Positions 1 through 5,240 of a DNA stretch of 64,000 nt are shown here, in pieces (position 1 is the stretch's first letter; the number at the start of each line of letters is the position of its first letter). The translations under genes were made by a program, and so were the position numbers. The notes under the pieces were generated by a model. The model had not been told where the DNA came from, did not search any database, and saw nothing but the letters and a program-made list of their open reading frames with translations. The stretch covers positions 62,001-126,000 of the forward strand of contig CAADGG010000102.1 of NCBI GenBank assembly GCA_900696485.1, in the 5' to 3' direction. Source of the DNA: an uncultured Pseudomonadota bacterium. Lineage in GTDB: Bacteria > Myxococcota_A > UBA9160 > PR03.

Positions 1-281
1 TCCAGGCTGCCCGCGTCGCGCGCTGCGAGCAGCAGCGCCGAACGGCCGAGATCGTCCCGGGCGTCGACCGCAACGCCGCGCGCCAGCGCGAACTCGAGGC
101 TCTTCCGGTCGCCGTCACGCGCGGCCTGCAAGTAGCGCAGCTCGAGCGTGAAGCGCTCGGGCGCCCGCGGTTCGCCGATGCCGAGCGCGTGACCGGAGCC
201 CGGTGCCGGCGCGGGATCGGCGGCGCTGGCGGCATTCGTCATGAGGAGCGAGAGCGCGAGGAGAAGAGCGGAGTAGCGCAT
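1..281 (-). CDS. Secreted ankyrin-repeat protein, N-terminal part (runs off window)
   Basis: Only the first 93 codons lie in the window; the gene continues past the left edge. Residues 1-20 are a Sec signal peptide (Arg-2, hydrophobic LLLALSLLM core, Ala-rich cleavage region). A Pro/Ala linker follows, and from about residue 49 there is an ankyrin pattern: YLQAARDGD, then LEFALARGVAVDARDD, then LGRSALLLAARD. Ankyrin repeats bind protein partners, so a periplasmic or exported binding role is likely, but no partner is visible. The ATG at 281 is chosen because it begins the signal peptide. No Shine-Dalgarno sequence precedes it; a TAGCCT hexamer ends exactly 9 nt upstream, suggesting a near-leaderless transcript. 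Number of repeats and C terminus are unknown. Confidence 0.75.
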   Translation of the reverse strand, partial: MRYSALLLALSLLMTNAASAADPAPAPGSGHALGIGEPRAPERFTLELRYLQAARDGDRKSLEFALARGVAVDARDDLGRSALLLAARDAGSL

Positions 282-290
282 GGAAGACAC

Positions 291-296
291 AGGCTA
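291..296 (-). promoter_or_regulatory. Probable -10 hexamer (TAGCCT) of the ankyrin gene
   Basis: TAGCCT read on the minus strand lies 9 nt before the ATG at 281. The same spacing to a TAnnnT hexamer recurs at several other starts here. No clear -35 is seen. Confidence 0.4.
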
Positions 297-310
297 GCCG
301 AGCCGAACGA

Positions 311-347
311 GAATCGGCTGGGGCGGCACTCACGCCCCAGCCGATTC
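311..347 (-). terminator. Hairpin downstream of the Notum-like gene
   Basis: A perfect inverted repeat with 15-bp arms (311-325 and 333-347, GAATCGGCTGGGGCG and its complement) and a 7-nt loop lies 17 nt beyond the stop of the upstream minus-strand gene and before the promoter of the ankyrin gene. There is no long U-tract, so it could be an intrinsic terminator of high-GC type or a 3'-end stabilising hairpin. Confidence 0.65.
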
Positions 348-363
348 CGTCATCGGTCTGCGA

Positions 364-1704
364 TCAGTTGCCGGCGATCGCGTCGTTGATGAGGGGCGCG
401 ACGATCTGCATGCCCAGATCGTCGTTGTTGTAGTAGTTCTCGGTCTCGGCGATCCGCTGCTGCTGGTTGTTGGTCAGCCAGTTGGCGAGGAAGGTCTCGA
501 TCGGCCGGAAGGTGCCGGTGCACTTCCAGGACTGGGGCCACGGGATCTCCCACCAGTACTTCTTGCGGATCTTCGAGCAGGCGTGGCTGCCCATGAACGT
601 GACGATCGCCGAGCAGTGGCTGTCGTTGATCGGCCGGTGCCAGGGAATGTGGTAGCTGAAGTTCGCGTAGGTCTTCATCTTGTTGATGAAGTTCGTCTGG
701 TCCGCCCGCCAGTAGGCCAGCACCGTCGCCTTCGTGATGCCCGGGTAGAAGCGCTCGTAGGAGAAGCGCGAGAAGTTGTAGTCACTCGAATACCCGGTGT
801 ACGCGAGCGAATCGGTCGGGAATTGCTGCGCGATCATGTCGGTCATCGTGCCGAAGTCGTTCTGATCGAACGGCGCCGGCAGCTGGCTGTAGACCGACGT
901 CAGGTTCCAGCTGGTCTTGATCAGGTCGTGCAGCGGCCGCGACTTGTAGGTGGCGTTCGGCGCGGGGAAGGTCGGGCCCGAGTCGTTCAGCATGTAACCC
1001 TTCGTCGGCATCAGCGTGCGACGCGCGAAGTAGTAGGCGGCATGCGACGCCACGCCGCCTGCGCTGAAGCCCGTCACCAGCAGCTTGTTGACGCTCGGGA
1101 AGCGCGTGTGCAGGAAGTTCAGCGCCGCGACCGTATTGTTGTAGCCGTTGTGACGCCACGTGAGGGGCGGGTTCACGCCCGTCTGGTCGGTGTAGGTCTT
1201 CACGTTGTTGCCGATGTGCACGTCACCGGTGCAGTACGGCATGTAGACCACGTCGAAGCCCTTGGTGGCGATGTCTTTCTTGGCGCGGCCCGGAATGCCG
1301 GGGTCGGCGCCGTTCACGAGCGGCGAGACGTACTTCGGCTGGAAGTCATGGATGTAGTCGGCCGGGATGCCGTTCGGATGCGCCGCACCCAACATACCGG
1401 CGCGGCCGCTGCACGTGTCGTAGTCCCAGCAGGCGCCGCCGCCCTCGAACGAGATCAGGAGATTGTTGGACGTCGGGCTGTCGTAGTACCAGAAGCGGTA
1501 CTGCGAGCCGTCGCCGCACACCGTTCCGGGCAACTCCACCTTCTGCCACGCATAGGTGTTGCCGCCGTCCACGACGTCTTCGATGCCGACGGCGCGCGCT
1601 TGCGAGAGCGCGAAGGCGGTCGCGAGTAACACGATTCCCCAGGTCGTGAGTTTCGAGGCCTGAATTCGCCCTGCGTTTCGTCGATTGCTCCTGCCAGGAC
1701 CCAT
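364..1704 (-). CDS. Secreted pectin acetylesterase/Notum-family carboxylesterase
   Basis: A 446-aa alpha/beta-hydrolase of the pectinacetylesterase/Notum family, which removes acyl or acetyl groups from carbohydrates or proteins outside the cell. Residues 1-38 hold a signal peptide (basic n-region, then WGIVLLATAFAL, ending ARA). The FEGGGACW motif (about 86-93) fits the family oxyanion region, the nucleophile elbow is GFSAGG with Ser-214, and candidate triad partners are Asp-241 (NDSGP) and His-363 (NDSHCS). Many Cys residues suggest disulfides. I prefer the ATG at 1704: GGGAGGG lies 9 nt upstream, whereas the in-frame ATG at 1740 has no RBS. Composition is richer in Asn, Tyr and Lys than that of its neighbours, which hints at acquisition by transfer. 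The native substrate cannot be read from sequence. Confidence 0.85.
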   Translation of the reverse strand: MGPGRSNRRNAGRIQASKLTTWGIVLLATAFALSQARAVGIEDVVDGGNTYAWQKVELPGTVCGDGSQYRFWYYDSPTSNNLLISFEGGGACWDYDTCSGRAGMLGAAHPNGIPADYIHDFQPKYVSPLVNGADPGIPGRAKKDIATKGFDVVYMPYCTGDVHIGNNVKTYTDQTGVNPPLTWRHNGYNNTVAALNFLHTRFPSVNKLLVTGFSAGGVASHAAYYFARRTLMPTKGYMLNDSGPTFPAPNATYKSRPLHDLIKTSWNLTSVYSQLPAPFDQNDFGTMTDMIAQQFPTDSLAYTGYSSDYNFSRFSYERFYPGITKATVLAYWRADQTNFINKMKTYANFSYHIPWHRPINDSHCSAIVTFMGSHACSKIRKKYWWEIPWPQSWKCTGTFRPIETFLANWLTNNQQQRIAETENYYNNDDLGMQIVAPLINDAIAGN

Positions 1705-1735
1705 TTCGATGCGCCCTCCCTTTCGATGGCGGATT

Positions 1736-1765
1736 CCCATACCACGAAAGTGGAACGCAACTCAA
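1736..1765 (-). promoter_or_regulatory. Candidate promoter of the Notum-like gene
   Basis: On the minus strand TTGAGT (1760-1765), an 18-nt spacer and TATGGG (1736-1741) resemble a sigma-70 promoter about 30 nt before the preferred ATG at 1704. The surrounding sequence is locally A/T-richer than average. Confidence 0.35.
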
Positions 1766-1799
1766 GATTTTTCGTGTCGAGGTCCGACGCTGCAATGCG

Positions 1800-2531
1800 T
1801 CAGGGCGCGTCATCAGGCGTCGGAACGCCGTCCGAGTCGGGCGGCGGCTCGCCCCCCTCGTCCTCGAACTCGCGCTCGAACTCGCGTTGTTCGGCAAGCC
1901 ACGCCTCGCGCGCCGCGTCCTGCTTGGCCTTGCGGTCGAAGGCCTCCTGCATGCGTCGCGGGACTTCCTCGAGGCGCGCCAGGTGGAGGCGTTTCGCTAC
2001 GTGAAGCAGTGTGAGGTCCTGCTCCGAGAGCCCGTCGCCCTGGTGCTCGATCACCCAATCGGCGAAGCGGACGTAGTCGCTCGAGAGCTGCATGCGGCGG
2101 TCGAAGAACTCCTGGATCTCTTGCTCGGTTCCAGTGCCGGAGAGCAGCTTTCCATACTGATCGTTCCAATGGGTCGCGGCGCGTTCCCGGTCGCCCAGCA
2201 GCCGCGGGTCCTGCGTCGGCGCGGCGGTCTCCCAGTAGAGGTTGTCGGGGAGCGCCTCGCGCGCGGCTTCGAGGTCGATCGACGCGAACGACGGGGGCTC
2301 GTCCAAGGCGAGTCCTCCCTCGGGAACGAGCGGCGGATGGAGTTCCGCCTCCGGCTCGGCCTCGCTCGGGGCGAGCGCCTCGGCGGCCGGAGCCTCCGCG
2401 ATCTCGGTGGGCGCCTCGCTCGGCGCGGGCGCGGCCGGCTCGCGCTCCAGCCACAGCCACACGACGGCGCCCGCCACGACGAACGCGAAGATCGTCACGG
2501 CGCGACGCTGCCAGCGCGAATCGGATGCCAC
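1800..2531 (-). CDS. Membrane-anchored hypothetical protein
   Basis: A 243-aa protein I cannot assign to a named family. Residues about 8-28 form one transmembrane helix (VTIFAFVVAGAVVWLWL) after a short basic N terminus, so the rest should face the periplasm. Residues 30-75 are a Pro/Ala/Glu-rich linker. Residues 80-215 look folded and helical, with NLYWETAAP, THWNDQYGKLLSG and YVRFADWVIEHQGDG patches. The C terminus is charged and disordered (EFEREFEDEGG, then Pro/Asp). The start is GTG at 2531, only 6 nt from a TAAGGT hexamer. The layout resembles small single-pass envelope proteins, but no catalytic motif is visible. Confidence 0.7.
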   Translation of the reverse strand: MASDSRWQRRAVTIFAFVVAGAVVWLWLEREPAAPAPSEAPTEIAEAPAAEALAPSEAEPEAELHPPLVPEGGLALDEPPSFASIDLEAAREALPDNLYWETAAPTQDPRLLGDRERAATHWNDQYGKLLSGTGTEQEIQEFFDRRMQLSSDYVRFADWVIEHQGDGLSEQDLTLLHVAKRLHLARLEEVPRRMQEAFDRKAKQDAAREAWLAEQREFEREFEDEGGEPPPDSDGVPTPDDAP

Positions 2532-2537
2532 GCGCCG

Positions 2538-2543
2538 ACCTTA
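2538..2543 (-). promoter_or_regulatory. Possible -10 hexamer (TAAGGT)
   Basis: Minus-strand TAAGGT lies 6 nt upstream of the GTG at 2531, close enough for a leaderless transcript. It is a weaker match than the TAGACT examples elsewhere in the window. Confidence 0.3.
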
Positions 2544-2563
2544 CCCCGAAGCCCCGTGCGCGA

Positions 2564-2680
2564 TCAAGCGCGGAACCGCTCGATCGCCCCGTAGTCGGTG
2601 CCGCCCCGCGTCACGAATCCCGCGACGTGCATCGGAAACCAAGGCTGCGGTCTGCTTTCGGGTCCGGGTCGTGATGTCAT
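2564..2680 (-). CDS. Possible small ORF, 38 aa
   Basis: ATG at 2680 is preceded by GGGGAG with an 8-nt spacer, a good ribosome site, and the frame ends at 2564. The peptide (MTSRPGPESRPQPWFPM, then HVAGFVTRGGTDYGAIERFRA-like sequence) has no recognised domain, signal or membrane segment. It fills part of an otherwise empty 255-bp gap between two minus-strand genes. The only support is the ribosome site and the open frame, so it may be spurious. Confidence 0.2.
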   Translation of the reverse strand: MTSRPGPESRPQPWFPMHVAGFVTRGGTDYGAIERFRA

Positions 2681-2786
2681 GGAAAATCTCCCCGCAGCAG
2701 GCCACGCTGCGCTGCTGCGTATGATCCGTTGCCTGGCGCAGTCGGGAGATGAAAGGGAACCGCCTTGGACGCGTCGCGATCGCGGG

Positions 2787-3130
2787 TCATCGACGGCAAC
2801 GACTTCGTGATACGAGAACTGGTGTGAGGGGAATGCGGATCGGATCGTCGAACTGGTTGCTCGAGATCGTCTCGTGACCGTTGAGGCCGAGCGTGGGATC
2901 CGACGTCGTGTCGTTCCGCACCACGACGTTCGAAGCCGGCGCTCTTCGCGGCGCCGCGTAGTGCTCACTGGTGGCCATGGAGATCCGGCTGGTGCCGTTC
3001 ACGACCCCCGGCGTGGAGGCGTTCGCCTTCGGCTTGCAGCTCGGGAGGAGCAGTAGCAGCGCCAGCCAAGGGAGGGTGTTCGCGCGGACGAGCCACGTGC
3101 GGCCCGGGCGAGCGCGAGGGTCGAGGCCAT
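2787..3130 (-). pseudogene. Lipoprotein gene with an apparent frame break near its start
   Basis: One frame encodes a clear lipoprotein signal: basic residues, then LPWLALLLLLPSC with a lipobox Cys, followed by about 80 residues (KPKANASTPGVVNG, then a DDPIRIPLTP region) to a stop at 2787. That frame has no ATG, GTG or TTG upstream of the signal. The only plausible start, ATG at 3130 with AAGG 8 nt upstream, is one frame off and encodes a different peptide. Either a single-base indel (mutation or assembly error) broke the gene, or it starts at CTG 3137. The C-terminal part has no recognised fold. It is divergent from the 49-aa ORF and ATP-grasp genes. Confidence 0.4.
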
Positions 3131-3143
3131 ACGCCAGCCTTGC

Positions 3144-3149
3144 TAGACT
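3144..3149 (+). promoter_or_regulatory. TAGACT hexamer, probable -10 of the 49-aa ORF operon
   Basis: GCTAGACT lies 30 nt upstream of the GTG at 3180. The identical hexamer precedes alaS, the GH31 gene, the amidase and the Mrp-type ATPase gene in this window. No convincing -35 is seen. Confidence 0.45.
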
Positions 3150-3179
3150 CGATCGCCCGTTTCCGCCGAGAGGAAACTC

Positions 3180-3329
3180 GTGGCCGAGTTCATCTGCACG
3201 TTGCGCGATCTGCGCAAGGTCGCCGGCAACGTCGAGGAAGGCGTCGCCGAGGGCCGCGACCTGCTGCTGCCGTCGGTTCCGTCGCGTCCGGGTTTCCTGG
3301 GTGGTGGGTCGCGAGCTTCCAGCACGTGA
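3180..3329 (+). CDS. Small 49-aa ORF upstream of ATP-grasp gene; possible peptide precursor or EttA-like remnant
   Basis: A GTG-initiated frame of 49 codons with GAGAGGA 5 nt upstream and a TAGACT promoter element 30 nt upstream. It stops 6 nt before the ATP-grasp start, so the two are probably co-transcribed. The first 33 codons have the strong third-position G/C bias of the real genes; the tail less so. The first 14 residues (MAEFICTLRDLRKV) resemble the start of EttA-type ABC-F proteins, but the resemblance stops there. The C-terminal third is Gly/Ser/Pro-rich (PSRPGFLGGGSRASST). It could be a precursor peptide for the following enzymes, a relic of ettA, or a non-functional leader ORF. Confidence 0.45.
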   Translation: MAEFICTLRDLRKVAGNVEEGVAEGRDLLLPSVPSRPGFLGGGSRASST

Positions 3330-3335
3330 GAGGAC

Positions 3336-4259
3336 ATGATCCACTACCTGACGGCGGCAGCGAAGCGGGCGCCGATCGAGTTGTACCTGAAGGACTGGGG
3401 CGCGCGCTTGCGGCGGCGCGTGCGCGTGATCGCGTACGAGGAGCTGCCGCCGTCGAAGGCGCTCGCGGACGGCGCCTTCGTGTTCGCGGACGTGGACCGC
3501 CTGTCCGCGGAACGCACGGCGGCAGCGGCGGCGCTGTGGGACGCGCTCGCGGAGCGCGGGGAACGGGTCCGGTTGTTGAACCGGCCGGGCGTCGCACGGC
3601 GCCGGGCCGACCTGCTCGACGCGCTGCACCGCGCGGGCTCCAACCGCTTCGGCGTTCGCCGCGCCACCGGGTCGCTCGCGGGTGTCCGGTTTCCGGTCTT
3701 CGTGCGCCATGCGCTCGAGCACGAAGGCGCCTACACACCGCTGCTCGGGGATGCCGCCACGCTCGGCGCCGCTCTGGGCGCGCTCGCTTCGGACGGCCGC
3801 GACCCGGAGCAGCTCCTCGTCGTCGAGTTTCTCGATACGGCGGGACCCGATGGCCTGTTTCGCAAGTACGCGGCGACCGTCGTGGGCGACCGGGTGATCG
3901 CGCATCACGTCATGTTCGGGCGCGACTGGGAAGTGAAGGGGCCGAGCCTCGCCGAGCCGGCGATGCTCGCCGAGGAGCGTGCGTTTCAGCTCGGCAACCC
4001 ACACGAGGAGGCGCTGCGCGCGGTCTTCCGCTTGGCGCACATCGAGTACGGACGCATCGACTACGCGGTCCTGGACGGCGGGATGCAGGTGTGGGAGATC
4101 AACACGAACCCGACGCTGCTCTATTCCCCACGCCGCTACACGCCCGCCCAGCTTCCGGCGAAACACTGGTTCGTCGAGCAGTTCGACGCGGCCCTCCTGG
4201 CGCTCGATCCGGTCGGCGCCCGCCGGCGCCGATGGATCCCGAGGATGCTGCGCGCATGA
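3336..4259 (+). CDS. ATP-grasp domain protein
   Basis: A 307-aa soluble protein with the C-terminal half of an ATP-grasp ligase. A central strand set (FPVFVRHALEHEG, about 117-129, and LLVVEFLDT) should bind ATP, and EYGRIDYAV followed by WEINTNP (Glu-254 to Pro-259) supplies the Mg/ATP-binding acidic residue and the usual Asn. ATP-grasp enzymes join a carboxylate to an amine, thiol or hydroxyl through an acyl phosphate. The substrate is not apparent, and I do not recognise a named subfamily. The start ATG has AGAGGA just upstream. It follows a 49-aa ORF by 6 nt and overlaps the next gene by 4 nt (ATGA), so a shared job with the methyltransferase is likely. Confidence 0.75.
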   Translation: MIHYLTAAAKRAPIELYLKDWGARLRRRVRVIAYEELPPSKALADGAFVFADVDRLSAERTAAAAALWDALAERGERVRLLNRPGVARRRADLLDALHRAGSNRFGVRRATGSLAGVRFPVFVRHALEHEGAYTPLLGDAATLGAALGALASDGRDPEQLLVVEFLDTAGPDGLFRKYAATVVGDRVIAHHVMFGRDWEVKGPSLAEPAMLAEERAFQLGNPHEEALRAVFRLAHIEYGRIDYAVLDGGMQVWEINTNPTLLYSPRRYTPAQLPAKHWFVEQFDAALLALDPVGARRRRWIPRMLRA

Positions 4260-5104
4260 GCCGCGACCACTGGAACCAACACGCGCGCCAGTGGCAGTTC
4301 GTCCGGCCGCCGCTGCGGCCAACGCGCGAGGACGTCGAGCTCTTCGAGCGACTCGTCGCCGAGGCCGTCCCCGGTGCTCCACGCGCTGCGCTGCTCGGCG
4401 TGACGCCGGAGCTCGCGGGGATGTGCTGGCCCGAGGGCACGCGACTCGCCGCGTTCGATCGCTGCCCGGGCATGATCGCGGAGATCTGGCCGGGTGCCGC
4501 CGTCGGCGGTTCGGCAGGCGCCGTGCGCGCCGACTGGCGGGCGCTGCCGGTCGCAGACGCCAGTTTCGACGTCGTGATCGGGGACGGCTGCTATACGCTG
4601 GTCGACTCGGTGGCCGGCTACCGCGCGGTGGGGGATGCGGTGGCTCGTGCCCTCGCGCCGGGCGGCGCCTACGTGATGCGCTTTTTCGTCAGGCCCGGAA
4701 CGGCCGAGCGGGTGGACGACGTCTTCGCCGAGCTGCGCGAGGGGCGGATCGGCAGCTTCCACGTGTTCAAGTGGCGGCTCGCGATGGCCCTCCACGGTTC
4801 GCTCGACGACGGCGTGCGCGTCGCCGACGTGTGGAAGGTCTGGAACGACCACGCGGGAGATGCCGATGCGCTGGCGGCGCGACTCGGCTGGCGCGCCGCA
4901 GAGCTGCGAACGATCGATGCCTACCGGGACTCGGAGGCGCGCTACACGTTTCCGACGCTCGACGAAGCGCGTGAGCTCCTGGCGTTGCACTTCGTCGAGG
5001 AGTCCTGTGTCTTCGGCAGCTACGAGCTGGGCGAGCGTTGCCCGACACTGCAGATGCGGCGGCGAGCGCGCCGTCCGGCCGCCGGGCCACCGCGCTCGCC
5101 GTAG
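4256..5104 (+). CDS. Class I SAM-dependent methyltransferase
   Basis: A 282-aa methyltransferase of the Rossmann-like class I fold. AALLGVTPELAG (about residues 44-55) occupies the motif I position without the canonical GxGxG. LAAFDRCPGM gives the acidic residue after strand 2, and VRADWRALPVADASFDVVIGD matches the post-motif region typical of methyltransferase_11/25 proteins. The C-terminal half is specific and unrecognised. The ATG at 4256 overlaps the ATP-grasp stop (ATGA), implying translational coupling; an alternative ATG at 4232 would add eight residues. Substrate is unknown; pairing with an ATP-grasp enzyme suggests methylation of the ligation product or of a shared peptide substrate. 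Confidence 0.75.
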   Translation: MSRDHWNQHARQWQFVRPPLRPTREDVELFERLVAEAVPGAPRAALLGVTPELAGMCWPEGTRLAAFDRCPGMIAEIWPGAAVGGSAGAVRADWRALPVADASFDVVIGDGCYTLVDSVAGYRAVGDAVARALAPGGAYVMRFFVRPGTAERVDDVFAELREGRIGSFHVFKWRLAMALHGSLDDGVRVADVWKVWNDHAGDADALAARLGWRAAELRTIDAYRDSEARYTFPTLDEARELLALHFVEESCVFGSYELGERCPTLQMRRRARRPAAGPPRSP

Positions 5105-5201
5105 GAGTCCGGCGCCGCGCCCCGCCGTCAGTCGGTTCGCGGCGCCGGATCCCTACGGCGAGCGGCTCGTCCGCGGCCTCGGATCCCCCAAGGGGTTTCG
5201 C

Positions 5202-5207
5202 TAGACT
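5202..5207 (+). promoter_or_regulatory. TAGACT hexamer, probable -10 of alaS-ispG
   Basis: GCTAGACT lies 33 nt upstream of the alaS GTG in the 136-bp gap after the methyltransferase gene. GAGAGGAG between hexamer and start serves as the ribosome site. Confidence 0.45.
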
Positions 5208-5240
5208 GCGCCTCTCCCGGACGGAGAGGAGTGCCGCCCC

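Noticed and set aside
2598-2810. Plus-strand frame of 70 codons
   Set aside because: No ribosome site, no domain, weak coding character, and it opposes a better-supported minus-strand small ORF.
2787-4382. Long minus-strand frame opposite the ATP-grasp and methyltransferase genes
   Set aside because: Only its last ~115 codons, which hold a lipobox signal, look coding; the rest is an antisense shadow of clear plus-strand genes.
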